Positions 6,571-13,762 of a stretch of DNA of 13,875 bases are shown in pieces. The position numbers were made by a program, and so were the translations under genes. Location: the NCBI GenBank assembly GCA_049324835.1, contig JBMOMT010000038.1, forward strand, positions 1 through 13,875. Direction: 5' to 3'. The stretch's first letter is position 1; every line of letters begins with the position of its first letter. The notes under the pieces were generated by a model that saw only the letters and a program-made list of their open reading frames with translations, had not been told where the DNA came from and ran no database searches. The DNA comes from JBMOMT01 sp049324835. Lineage in GTDB: Bacteria; Chloroflexota; Anaerolineae; CAYNKW01.

Positions 6571-9144
6571 TCAGTAGGCCCCCGCGACGCGGTTCAGGCC
6601 GTACGTGCTCGCGAGGGCGTCCGGTACGCTGCCAGCGCCACGGGAGATATCCCCGGCGATGGCCCCCTTCACCTGCTCGATGAACACCTCGATCATGCGG
6701 TTGCCGCCAGCGTCCTGGGTCTCACGCGCAGTGGCCCTGGTCCCGCTGGCGTTGTTGATTACATTGACGGTGACATTTGCGCCGGCTCCGCCGCGCACGC
6801 CCAGCGTGCCGTCCGGCCCGCGTTTGAGAGGAATGATGGCCTCCGGCCCGGCCTCGCCCATCAGGCCGCCTTTGGCGAAGGCGAAGAATGTGGGCTTATC
6901 GACGATCTGGTTCTTCCATGCCGAGACGCCGCCGGGTGCGCCACCGTTTGCGAAGCGGAACAGACTGCCGAAGTCTAACGATGACAACGCATTGGACAGG
7001 CGCTTGGTGATGGACTCCTGCACCTGAATTCGGATCAAGTCGTCGATGATCGAACTGGCCATGTCCTTGAAGTTGAGCTTGCCGGTTTTGGTGAAGTTGA
7101 CCAGGGCGTCTTCCATGCCCTTGAATGCGCGTCCGAATGCCTGGCGCATGCTGTCGCCAGCCTTCCCGGCAGTTTCTGTGTATTCCAGCATGGCCGCAGC
7201 GAACGGGCCGCGATTCTTTTGCGCGTCCTCTACTGCGCGCCCGATAGCCGATGTGCCAAATTTCCCATCCGGCCGGCGGTAGCGGGTGTCATCGGCTAAG
7301 ATGACTTCAACTGGCTGCGCACCAGGCGTCAAAAGTTCTGCGGTCTTTTTGGCAAGGTCGGCAATTTCGCCCTCACGTGCCCCCATGCGCTCTAGCAGGC
7401 CACCCACCAGGCCGTCTGCCACGTGTTCGCCGATGGCCCATGTTTCCCTTGCTGGAGAATGGATGTCGAATGTTTCGACCAGTGCGTCAAGCACCACGCG
7501 CCCGGCGGCGGATGCCGCCTTGGCCATGCTTTTCAGCTTGGACTTCATGCCCTCGATCAGACCGTCCACCACCTGCCCGCCCACCTTGAGCATATCGCGC
7601 CAAAGACCGCCAAAAGCGGCCACGGTGTCCTTGATCTTTTTGCCGACGAGGCGCGGCAAATCAGATAGCGCCTTATCTATGGCCTGAACCATGTCGTAAA
7701 TTTTAGTGCCTAGCGTCGCGCCTTTCTCGCCAGTAACCGCCTGAATGGACAGATTAATTTGGTCGTTTAGCCATGATCCGAATGCAAAGCTTGCCGCGCC
7801 TACGGCGGCAACCCCGAGCAATGCGGCCACAGTAGGGTTGGCTGCTAGGAATGTGGCAAGACCGCCCATGGCTGTGGCCAGGCCGCCTATGGCGGTAACT
7901 GTGCTGCCGATTGCGAGGGCCGCACCACCGATCACAATGCCGCTCGCAGCCGCGCCAACAGCGCCCATGGCCAACCATCCTGCCAAATCGGGGTGCTCAT
8001 TGGCCCAATCGGCCACCTTCTGAAGTTTCTCCAATATGCTATCGAGTGCGCTGCTGTTGCTGACGGTGGACTGTGCGCCGATCTGCACAGCCTTGAGCTT
8101 CTCGCCGGTGCCGCGCAACACCGTATCGAACTGAGTATCGACCACGCCGGCGCCAGCCGACAGTGTGGCGTCACGGATCTGTTTGTATCGTTCGATGTTC
8201 TGGAGCATCGGGGCCAGGAACTGGCGCACCTGCTGATCCTGGAACAGGGTGGCGATCTTGGCAGAATCGCCGCCGGTGATTTTCAGAATCAGCTCTGACA
8301 GGTAGCCGATTAAATCGCCGCTGGCCAGGCCGCGCTTGACCTCGTCGGCCATGTTGATGCCGTATTTTTGGAAGTTCTTCACCGCGTCTGGCGCGTTGAG
8401 TTTGAGCAGGAAGTTCTGGAGGTTTGTGGCTGCGCTGGCCGCGTCGCCCGCGCCCAGGCGGGCAATCTGTGCTGCGGCGGCCAGTTGCCCGAGTGCATTG
8501 GTGCCCTCCAGCCCCAATGTGCCGGCCACGGCGGTCAGAGCTGGGAAATATTGCGCCATGTCGCGCAGCTCGAATGCCCCCTCGTTGCCAGCCTGTGCCA
8601 TCTTGCCCAGGCTGGCGCCAAGCTGATCGACGGGGATTTTGAGGTTGTCCATGGCAGCAAAGCTGGACTTGGCGATGTCGCTGATCTGGGAGCCGGTGGC
8701 GGTGGCCGTGCGGCCGATGGCAGTCAACGCGCGCACCGCCTCGTCGGGATCCATGCCCCGGCTGACCAGGTCCTGCATGGCCACCAACAACTCGGCCGTG
8801 GTCTGGTTGGTGGCGCGGGCGGTCTCGTTGAGGCGGGTCTTGTACTTGTCGGCCATCTGCTCTGCTGCCGCGCCGGCAATGCCAGCCGTATTGGCGATGG
8901 CCAATAACTGCCCCTCAACATCGATAGCGGATTTTATTACGTCGCCCACACCAAGCCCGGCCATACCTAGACCGACGTTCGCGGCGGTGCCTAAAGCGCC
9001 GATACGTAGGCCTATTTTCTCCAGACGCTCCCCAATCCGTTCTGCGCGTTGCCCTAACGCATCCAACCTACCGGCGGCTGCGGTCAGGCCATTGGATAGC
9101 TCATCCCTCAGGCGGATCAGGACGGCAATGGTCATGTCGCTCAT
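6571..9144 (-). CDS. Tail tape measure protein
   Basis: 857 aa, the longest tail-body gene after the tube and chaperone genes. Residues 1-60 are an amphipathic, coiled-coil-like helix. Residues about 75-330 match the tape measure core of the PhageMin_Tail type (VEGQLLAIANTAGIAG, TAELLVAMQDLVSRGMDPDEAVRAL, FELRDMAQYFPALTAVAG, QDQQVRQFLAPML). Residues about 388-460 are strongly hydrophobic (GWLAMGAVGAAASGIVIGGAA onward), the likely membrane-interacting part. IHSPARETWAIGEHVADGLVGGL at 561-583 and GGLMGEAGPEAIIPLKRG at 759-776 are familiar motifs of this family. By the usual rule of about 0.15 nm per residue it predicts a tail near 130 nm. AGGAG lies five bases before the ATG. It sets tail length and is expected to be ejected with the DNA. 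Confidence 0.92.
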   Translation of the reverse strand: MSDMTIAVLIRLRDELSNGLTAAAGRLDALGQRAERIGERLEKIGLRIGALGTAANVGLGMAGLGVGDVIKSAIDVEGQLLAIANTAGIAGAAAEQMADKYKTRLNETARATNQTTAELLVAMQDLVSRGMDPDEAVRALTAIGRTATATGSQISDIAKSSFAAMDNLKIPVDQLGASLGKMAQAGNEGAFELRDMAQYFPALTAVAGTLGLEGTNALGQLAAAAQIARLGAGDAASAATNLQNFLLKLNAPDAVKNFQKYGINMADEVKRGLASGDLIGYLSELILKITGGDSAKIATLFQDQQVRQFLAPMLQNIERYKQIRDATLSAGAGVVDTQFDTVLRGTGEKLKAVQIGAQSTVSNSSALDSILEKLQKVADWANEHPDLAGWLAMGAVGAAASGIVIGGAALAIGSTVTAIGGLATAMGGLATFLAANPTVAALLGVAAVGAASFAFGSWLNDQINLSIQAVTGEKGATLGTKIYDMVQAIDKALSDLPRLVGKKIKDTVAAFGGLWRDMLKVGGQVVDGLIEGMKSKLKSMAKAASAAGRVVLDALVETFDIHSPARETWAIGEHVADGLVGGLLERMGAREGEIADLAKKTAELLTPGAQPVEVILADDTRYRRPDGKFGTSAIGRAVEDAQKNRGPFAAAMLEYTETAGKAGDSMRQAFGRAFKGMEDALVNFTKTGKLNFKDMASSIIDDLIRIQVQESITKRLSNALSSLDFGSLFRFANGGAPGGVSAWKNQIVDKPTFFAFAKGGLMGEAGPEAIIPLKRGPDGTLGVRGGAGANVTVNVINNASGTRATARETQDAGGNRMIEVFIEQVKGAIAGDISRGAGSVPDALASTYGLNRVAGAY

Positions 9145-9157
9145 CGCGTCTCCTTAA

Positions 9158-9484
9158 CTATTTGTCGCCTGACAGCAGCGCATCCAGCGCTGCGGCCTCC
9201 ATCACGCGCAAGTCGTGGAACAGGGCTGGCCACTCATCGGGCGTCGGGTTCACACCAGCCATCATCGCCACAGTGGGTATCACGCCGTAATCGAGGCCGA
9301 CCAGTCCGCCCATGCCACCCGTCCGCCATTGGGTGATCATGGCCGAGAACAGGGACACCGCAGTCCAGTTCTCGGGCCATACCAGGACGGCCACATCTTC
9401 CATGTCCGCCTCGGTCAATCCCATGGCGGCCATGGTCTCTGGCGAGGGGCCGCGCTGGCATAGCGACCGAGCGGCCTCAGTCAG
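9158..9484 (-). CDS. T-frame of the tail assembly chaperone, expressed as a G-T -1 frameshift fusion (DUF1799-like)
   Basis: This frame is -1 relative to G and stays open from the slippery site through to TAG at 9158. After the shift, G residue N101 is followed by LTEAARSLCQRGPSPETM and then the conserved domain, giving a product of about 209 aa encoded by 9786-9158. The domain has GLTEADMEDVAVLVWPENWTAVSLFSAM, TQWRTGGMGGLVGLDYGVIP and ALFHDLRVMEAAALDAL. This matches DUF1799-type phage proteins (VWPENW..V.LF, TQWR, GLDY, LR.ME..AL). An internal ATG at 9433 could be taken as an independent start of 91 aa. But conserved-looking LTEAAR sequence lies upstream of it, no Shine-Dalgarno precedes it, and the in-phase heptamer argues for a fusion. 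The fusion should recruit tube protein to the tape measure, as GT does in lambda. Confidence 0.8.
   Translation of the reverse strand: MTEAARSLCQRGPSPETMAAMGLTEADMEDVAVLVWPENWTAVSLFSAMITQWRTGGMGGLVGLDYGVIPTVAMMAGVNPTPDEWPALFHDLRVMEAAALDALLSGDK
9448..9476 (-). promoter_or_regulatory. Frameshift-stimulating stem-loop candidate
   Basis: Seven bases after the heptamer, GGCCGC (9476-9471) pairs with GCGGCC (9453-9448), six G-C pairs around a 17-base loop. An alternative fold has GGCCG/CGGCC with an inner CGCT/AGCG stem. The spacing is in the normal range for -1 frameshift stimulators. Confidence 0.6.
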
Positions 9485-9786
9485 TTTCCCAGCCGCGCCC
9501 CTGCCAATGCGTCGCAGTAAGCGCTCACAATTCTTGCTGCGGAGGCAGGGTAGTTGTTGAGCAGGGCATGCAGACTGGTCGCGTCAAAGCCCACGTCTAC
9601 ACCACGCCAACCGACCACGATCTCGTCGATCAGATCGTAGTCTGAGCGGCCCTGTGCGCTATTTAGGTAAGCCGCCAGCTCATCCTTGTCCTTGTGGCGG
9701 AATTCCAACTCCAAGGCCGATGTTGAGCCGGGAACGATGCCAACGACAGACGAGTAGAAGGTAGGGTTGGGAATTAACTTGAACAT
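9481..9786 (-). CDS. Tail assembly chaperone, G-type (0-frame product)
   Basis: 101 aa, beginning MFKLIPNPTFYSSVVGIVPGS and ending GARLGN. It resembles the short tail assembly chaperones found after the tube gene: an N-terminal beta part (LELEFRHKDKDELAAYL) and then helices with YDLIDEIVVGWRGVDVGFDATSLHALLNNYPASAARIVSAYCDAL. The WxGVD...F...L..LL..YP pattern is typical. AGGGG lies about ten bases before the ATG. It coats the tape measure before tube assembly and is absent from the mature tail in lambda-like systems. The gene ends with CTG GGA AAC TGA, placing a GGGAAAC slippery heptamer in correct phase directly before the stop. The protein would therefore also be made as a longer G-T fusion. 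Confidence 0.85.
   Translation of the reverse strand: MFKLIPNPTFYSSVVGIVPGSTSALELEFRHKDKDELAAYLNSAQGRSDYDLIDEIVVGWRGVDVGFDATSLHALLNNYPASAARIVSAYCDALAGARLGN
9484..9490 (-). promoter_or_regulatory. Programmed -1 ribosomal frameshift site (GGGAAAC)
   Basis: The heptamer reads G GGA AAC in the G frame, the exact X XXY YYZ form, and TGA follows at once. It differs from lambda's GGGAAAG only in the last base. Slipping one base back places the reading frame on CTG ACT GAG, which is open into the T domain. Confidence 0.8.
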
Positions 9787-9801
9787 GTTGCTGGGCCCCT
9801 A

Positions 9802-10452
9802 TCAGGTCGAATAACGCGTGGCTTCGGCGATGTAGCTCACATCCACCCTGGCGGTAATCGCGTCGTTTTTTGCGATGTTTGGGGTCTTTTGCAACGACCA
9901 GTAGCCGTTGCCAAGCAGCTTTGAGCCATTGGGGAAACGCATACGCACGGCCGCCACGGCGTCGGTATCGGCAGCGGTGTTGACGGTTGCGTACCAGGCC
10001 AGCGCGGGGTCATCCATTACCGTCAGGGTCAGGGCCACTGCGTTGCGGATGGTGGGGGCCTGCTTGGCGGTCACGTCAGCGATGGTAGTGATGTCAACAT
10101 ATTGCTGGTCGCCGCCGCTCACGCTCACCTCCTTGATTTGCGTCACCTCGTCCCAGGCCGTGATCTTGCGCACGGTGCCGGTGCCACTGCCCGCCGGGTA
10201 GAGCGTGGTACTGGTTGTGTTGATGCCTTCCATTGTCACGTCGTTGACGGCCACGGTCTTGATGCGGACGATGCGTTTGTTTAGACGCCCCCATCCTGAG
10301 GTGACCTCGATAATGTCGCCAACGACCAGGGCGTGCCCTGCGGCCAACGTGGCGACGGCTTCGGATGCGTTGGTGAGCGCGGTCATGCTGATCGCGCTGC
10401 CGTAGGTTTTGGCAATGTCGATGCCGGTGCCGGTGGAAATGGTGATGGCCAT
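9802..10452 (-). CDS. Major tail tube protein
   Basis: 216 aa. It resembles the phage tail tube family of N15/HK97-type siphophages (Phage_tail_3-like). The N-terminal half has a beta stretch with HALVVGDIIEVTSGWGRLNKRIVRIKTV. The middle has WDEVTQIKEVSVSGGDQQYVDI, and the C-terminal half has LTLTVMDDPALAWYATVNTAADTDAVAAVRMRFPNGSKLLGNGYWSLQKTPNIAKND followed by the final VDVSYIAEATRYST. It should polymerise as stacked hexameric rings around the tape measure and form the DNA channel. Translation signals are strong: AGGAG seven bases before the ATG, as expected for the most abundant tail protein. It lies between the terminator and the G-type chaperone, the normal place. The family call is strong from pattern plus synteny. 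Confidence 0.85.
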   Translation of the reverse strand: MAITISTGTGIDIAKTYGSAISMTALTNASEAVATLAAGHALVVGDIIEVTSGWGRLNKRIVRIKTVAVNDVTMEGINTTSTTLYPAGSGTGTVRKITAWDEVTQIKEVSVSGGDQQYVDITTIADVTAKQAPTIRNAVALTLTVMDDPALAWYATVNTAADTDAVAAVRMRFPNGSKLLGNGYWSLQKTPNIAKNDAITARVDVSYIAEATRYST

Positions 10453-10462
10453 GGGGATGCTC

Positions 10463-10870
10463 CTATCGTATGAATTGCACGGTAAATTCGTCGCGCCAGA
10501 CGCACAGGCCGGCCTCGAACGAAATCAATCTGCCCGCCACAAATGCGATGGGCGCGAATCCGTCACCCTGGTCAAACCCGACCAGGGCGGCAAGGATCGT
10601 TTCCCTCAACGATTCCAGGTCAACGGATGCACTGCCGCCCTGGGCTGCGTCCGTGGCGTTGCGGGTCATGATCTCCACGGCGAAACGCGCCTCAAATACC
10701 GGGTGGACATGGGCGATGTCGCTCTCAGTCACCCGCTCGGCCAGAGGAAAAACGTAGGCCGACGGGTAAGACGCGGGCGTCGCCGCCGTCAGGGCGTTGA
10801 TGACCTGGCGCAGGGCCGGGCACTGATCTTGGAGACGGGTGACGATGGGGGCGAGCAGCATGGACGGCAT
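10463..10870 (-). CDS. Tail terminator protein
   Basis: 135 aa. The protein should form the ring that stops tail tube polymerisation and offers the head-binding face of the tail. It follows the pattern of siphophage terminators: an N-terminal helix (LLAPIVTRLQDQCPALRQV), a YPSAYVFPLAER strand, a strand with RFAVEIMTRNA, a helix with LESLRETILAALVGF, then PIAFVAGRLISFEAGLCVWRDEFTVQF ending in R. The GxL...W.DEF ending is characteristic of the family as I know it. Size is normal. The start is ATG at 10870; ATG at 10861 (MLLAPIV) also fits family starts, and neither has a clear ribosome site. It lies directly before the tail tube gene, the usual order. The assignment is good on both sequence pattern and position. 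Confidence 0.8.
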   Translation of the reverse strand: MPSMLLAPIVTRLQDQCPALRQVINALTAATPASYPSAYVFPLAERVTESDIAHVHPVFEARFAVEIMTRNATDAAQGGSASVDLESLRETILAALVGFDQGDGFAPIAFVAGRLISFEAGLCVWRDEFTVQFIR

Positions 10871-10967
10871 GCTGCCCGCGCGCGCGTGGGCAGGACAGAC
10901 TGACGGGGTTCAGCAGCACATGGGCCGGGCTGATGGCTGATGCGCTGCGCTTATTCGCCCTACTGGG
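10871..10967 (-). other. 97-base intergenic gap, the longest within the operon
   Basis: No reading frame with a credible start fits here, and the frame of the tail terminator gene is closed by a TGA upstream. It holds a small GCCC-AGTA-GGGC hairpin just after the adaptor-like gene's stop, a tandem CATCAGC doublet and, at its downstream end, a GC-rich hairpin (separate entry). No T-run follows any stem, so there is no intrinsic terminator. No convincing promoter is seen. Confidence 0.5.
10872..10893 (-). promoter_or_regulatory. GC-rich hairpin immediately before the tail terminator start codon
   Basis: On the minus strand CTGCCC and GGGCAG pair perfectly across a loop made of A and CG repeats; partial pairing within the loop could extend it. 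The stem ends one base before the ATG at 10870, so it covers the position where a ribosome-binding site should be. No good Shine-Dalgarno sequence is visible. It could hold down translation of the terminator, a protein needed in few copies, but that role is inferred. Confidence 0.4.
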
Positions 10968-11267
10968 CTACAACACACGCATCGGCAACAGGCCAGAGAG
11001 CACCAGCACGCGCCCGCCGCTGGTGCTGATTTGGGCCTTGAGCTTGTAGTCCACGCCCGCCACGCCGCCCTGGATGGTCTGGGTGACGGTCGCGCCGCCG
11101 ATGGCCGGCGCGCCTGATAGCATGCTGGCCGGGCTGGGGTCTGCGCCGGCGAGCACGCTGGCGGTGACGCTGGTGACGGCTGAAATGGTCTCCGCGCCTA
11201 GCTCTGCGGCAAAATCGAAGGCCAGGACCACGACCTCCAGGGGGTCTTTGGCGTCAAACAGGTTCAT
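10968..11267 (-). CDS. Small neck/tail protein resembling phage fibre-tail adaptor proteins
   Basis: 99 aa from the ATG at 11267, beginning MNLFDAKDPLEVVVLAFDFA. This start is preferred over an ATG 15 bases upstream: it makes an ATGA overlap with the stop of the repeat-protein gene and has GGAG nine bases before it. The layout matches small phage proteins annotated as fibre-tail adaptor or Ig-like: an N-terminal KDPxE...FDFAAxLGA segment, a central TSVTASVLAGADPS stretch, then VTQTIQGGVAGVDYKLKAQISTSGGRVLVL, in which the GxxGxxYxL...T..GR core is a typical beta-sandwich. It probably joins an appendage to the virion or belongs to the head-tail interface. The family name is from memory of similar sequences, so the function is moderately supported only. 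Confidence 0.65.
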   Translation of the reverse strand: MNLFDAKDPLEVVVLAFDFAAELGAETISAVTSVTASVLAGADPSPASMLSGAPAIGGATVTQTIQGGVAGVDYKLKAQISTSGGRVLVLSGLLPMRVL

Positions 11268-12199
11268 GCAGCAATGCTCCATTGACGTTGTTGGGCTGCC
11301 ACGGTCCAGGCCCTGGCGCGTGCGCGAATGGCCCGCACTACGGGTTGAGCCGTGGGTGTGCCACTGAGGCTACCGCTCGCCGCCGCCTGGGCCAACGCGG
11401 CGGCATCCAGCTTGATTGCCGTGGTCAGGCTGCCCGATGCCGCCGCGTCCGCCATCGCCTGGCCTGACAGCGTGGTCGAGACGGTCAGGTCTCCTGTGAG
11501 GGCCGAGACACTGGCCGCCGTGCCCGCGAGTGGAATCAGGGTGGTGAGGTTGCCGCTGCCGGTGGCGTAGGCCGTGGCAGCGCCCGCCAGCGGGATGGCG
11601 GTAATCAGGCTGCCCGACCCCGACGCCTGTGCCGTGGCGTTGCCCGCTAGACCGGATGGCGTGGTGGTGAGGCCCGCACTCGCCAGCGCCTCGGCAATGG
11701 CCGTGCCTGATAGCGTGATTTGTGTTGTGAGGCTGGCAGATGCTGACGCCTGCCCGGCCGCATTACCCGCCAGGGCCGCAGCACCGCCGCCTACGCTCAG
11801 GTCGCCAGACGCCCCGGCCTGCCCAGCAGCGCTGCCAGCGAGCGGGATGCCCGTGGTGAGGCCCGCCGTAGCCAGGGCCTCGGCCAGCGCGTTGCCTGCC
11901 AGGGTGATTTGCGTGGTGAGTACACCGTCCGCGACAGTGACGCTGGCCGCGTTGCCAGCGAGCGGAATGCCCGTGGAGAGTGCGCCCGATGCGGTGGCGA
12001 TGGCGGCGGCCGCGCCGGTCAGGGGTATCTGTGTGGTGAGTGACCCCGTGGCAGTGGCGACCGTGAGCGCGTCTCCAGCCAGGGCAGCGGCCCCGCCACC
12101 TCCGGTCTGCGTCTCCTGCGCCCACCCAGATGAGGTGACCCTATTTCTGGTACCGGTCTCCTGGACCCAGCCAGTAGAGGTGACCCGGTTCAGAGCCAT
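11264..12199 (-). CDS. Alanine-rich protein of twelve ~20-residue tandem repeats (putative fibre shaft)
   Basis: 311 aa, in three parts. Residues 4-33 hold two copies of a 15-residue unit with core NRVTSxGWxQET, then a GGGGAAA linker. Residues 40-283 hold twelve repeats of about 20 residues with consensus LAGxAxAxAxASGxLTTxIP, starting near residues 40, 60, 80, 100, 120, 143, 163, 184, 204, 224, 244 and 264; two units are longer (23 and 21). Residues 284-311 are basic and unlike the rest (RAIRARARAW), perhaps an attachment end. Small residues alternating with a fixed L and a G turn suggest a beta-solenoid or triple-beta-spiral-like fibrous shaft, but this fold is inferred. The ATG directly follows the previous stop (TAAATG), with little Shine-Dalgarno signal, so coupling is likely. 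It ends in an ATGA overlap with the adaptor-like gene. Proteins of this kind are usually annotated hypothetical in phages. Confidence 0.75.
   Translation of the reverse strand: MALNRVTSTGWVQETGTRNRVTSSGWAQETQTGGGGAAALAGDALTVATATGSLTTQIPLTGAAAAIATASGALSTGIPLAGNAASVTVADGVLTTQITLAGNALAEALATAGLTTGIPLAGSAAGQAGASGDLSVGGGAAALAGNAAGQASASASLTTQITLSGTAIAEALASAGLTTTPSGLAGNATAQASGSGSLITAIPLAGAATAYATGSGNLTTLIPLAGTAASVSALTGDLTVSTTLSGQAMADAAASGSLTTAIKLDAAALAQAAASGSLSGTPTAQPVVRAIRARARAWTVAAQQRQWSIAA
11351..12082 (-). repeat. Twelve in-frame ~60-bp tandem repeats encoding LAGxAxAxAxASGxLTTxIP units
   Basis: The repeat is clear in the protein and diverged in DNA. Units encode 20 residues each except two with small insertions (23 and 21 aa). 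Most deviations are substitutions that keep the L, G and LTT positions, which suggests selection on protein structure and not a recent slippage expansion. Confidence 0.8.
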
Positions 12200-13762
12200 T
12201 TACAGCCCGCGTATTTCGGGGTCCACGTATACCGTGGCGGAGGGCAGACCGACGCAGATTTGCGCGGTCAACGAACCCGCTTCAGCTGGGAGAATCGCTG
12301 CACCCGTATCTATTTTGCCGCTCCAGGCATTAGCCGGAACGGCCACGCCCGTCCACCCGGCCACGCCTGCGCCTGCGTCCTGTGGCACGCCGGCAGTCCC
12401 AGCCAAATAGGCGGAGAACGCCTGCGCGTCTTCGTAGCGGCTGGATAGGGTAAACCCAGAGGTGGTCTTGGCCATGAATCGCCCCCACACCTCGTTGTTC
12501 TTGTACGCCGTAGCACTCCCGTCCCGGAGGATTTCCAGGTAGGGCGTGACGCTCACGGTGCCTGAGTGGTAGACGTCAATTGTCGGGGTTGTAAATGGCG
12601 TGTTAAATGATGCATAGCCCGTTGTTGCGATCTTCCAGGACCTGTTGCCTGAGTTGTTCGCGGTTTTGTAGATGCCCGTGTCTGTCGTCACCTGTCCATA
12701 GGCGTCGTAATAGCCAAAAAATCCCTGCGTGTTGCCGAAAGCGCAATCGAGCAACAGGGTCTTTGCCCCGCCCGCAGTCGGGTTGCTGGTCTGCGCCGCC
12801 AGGGGTATTACGCCATTGGCCAGTTTGCAATTGGCGAACGTGACGAGCCCTGATGTGATTGAATTGCCCACTAGGGTGCCGGTCACGTTGGACAAGTCCA
12901 TGCCCTCCACCCGAAGTTCTCCGGCCACGTCTATTGCGAATATTGCCGGCACCACTCCGGCCGATGAGATTGAGCCGCCGATGATGCGCGCACTGCCAGC
13001 TGTGATTTTGACTCTGGGGTTGGCGTTGGCGAATCTGAATGTTGGATTGATCAACTCACAGTATCCGCCTGAACTGACCGTCAGAATGATGTCCGCACCA
13101 GCAGTCGCCGTGCTCCCCTGCCAGAGGTAGACGTCCTCATGGATGGCGTGCTGCCCGAGCGAGTTACATAACGTTATGTCGTCCGCAGTCGCTCCACTTA
13201 CGCGCAGTGTCAGCCCTTTTGTGCGCAGAGTGTTGTCTGTTCCCGAAAACGTAATCGACCTATTCGTCGTGCTGTTGCCTATCCAGGCCGTCGCGCCCAT
13301 CGGCGTGAGCGTGTAGGCCGACGCACCGTCATTGCTGGCGGACACCAGAGAGATATTCGCGTTGACGGTCCATGTGGTGTCTGCCGCGAGTTCCGCGTCC
13401 ACGGACGGCACGGCATTATATTGGATGACCACCACATCCCCGTTGGCCGTGGCGCGCTGGAGCGCCTGGTCCAGATATACACCCGCCTTGGCCCAGGTGT
13501 CTGGATTGCGGCAGGTGAACACCGCCGTACCGCTGGTGGTCGTGCTCGTGTCCGGCGTTGCATATACCCACGTCGGTTCAGTGGCCGCAGTGGTGCCCGC
13601 TGTCGTGCACTCGTAGACGTAGCCACGGGCCGCTGCCGTGGCGTATGCCTGGGATGGCGCCACCTTGTCCCCAATGGCGTAGGTCGTTGACGCGGCAAAA
13701 ATGCCCCGGAACGTGCCACTATTGGGCGTTCCTGAGCCTGCCGCGACAAAATAGGTTGCCAT
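12200..13762 (-). CDS. Probable beta-helix virion protein with N-terminal carbohydrate-binding-like module
   Basis: 520 aa. Residues about 20-85 contain a pattern seen in many phage structural proteins: an aromatic/GD start (TTYAIGDKVAP), then YVYECTTAGTTAATEPTW and an AVFTC end. It resembles the small CBM5/12-like beta modules with the AGTSGATEPxW signature. Residues about 110-330 are short beta-prone stretches rich in G, N, S, T, V and I (for example ITLCNSLGQ, CELINPTFRF, RIIGGSISSAG, GLVTFANCKLANG), as expected of a right-handed parallel beta-helix. The C-terminal part (about 360-520) resembles a beta-sandwich. No catalytic motif is recognised. The start is the ATG overlapping the preceding stop. 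The next gene's ATG follows its TAA directly. Its place before the tail terminator suggests a neck, collar or head appendage, although a tailspike-like role is possible. Fold assignment is by eye. Confidence 0.65.
   Translation of the reverse strand: MATYFVAAGSGTPNSGTFRGIFAASTTYAIGDKVAPSQAYATAAARGYVYECTTAGTTAATEPTWVYATPDTSTTTSGTAVFTCRNPDTWAKAGVYLDQALQRATANGDVVVIQYNAVPSVDAELAADTTWTVNANISLVSASNDGASAYTLTPMGATAWIGNSTTNRSITFSGTDNTLRTKGLTLRVSGATADDITLCNSLGQHAIHEDVYLWQGSTATAGADIILTVSSGGYCELINPTFRFANANPRVKITAGSARIIGGSISSAGVVPAIFAIDVAGELRVEGMDLSNVTGTLVGNSITSGLVTFANCKLANGVIPLAAQTSNPTAGGAKTLLLDCAFGNTQGFFGYYDAYGQVTTDTGIYKTANNSGNRSWKIATTGYASFNTPFTTPTIDVYHSGTVSVTPYLEILRDGSATAYKNNEVWGRFMAKTTSGFTLSSRYEDAQAFSAYLAGTAGVPQDAGAGVAGWTGVAVPANAWSGKIDTGAAILPAEAGSLTAQICVGLPSATVYVDPEIRGL

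Noticed and set aside
9158..9433. Independent 91-aa gene starting at 9433
   Set aside because: It has no Shine-Dalgarno sequence, its frame is open upstream to the slippery site, and the upstream part reads as a conserved-looking linker; a G-T fusion explains it better, though an internal start cannot be fully excluded.
11268..11282. Upstream ATG for the adaptor-like gene (MEHCC start)
   Set aside because: The ATG at 11267 forms an ATGA overlap and has GGAG at good spacing; the extra five residues lie within the repeat-protein gene.
11351..12082. CRISPR-like or satellite array
   Set aside because: The 60-bp periodicity is in frame with a long gene, the units are diverged with no spacer/repeat alternation, and conservation is at the amino acid level.
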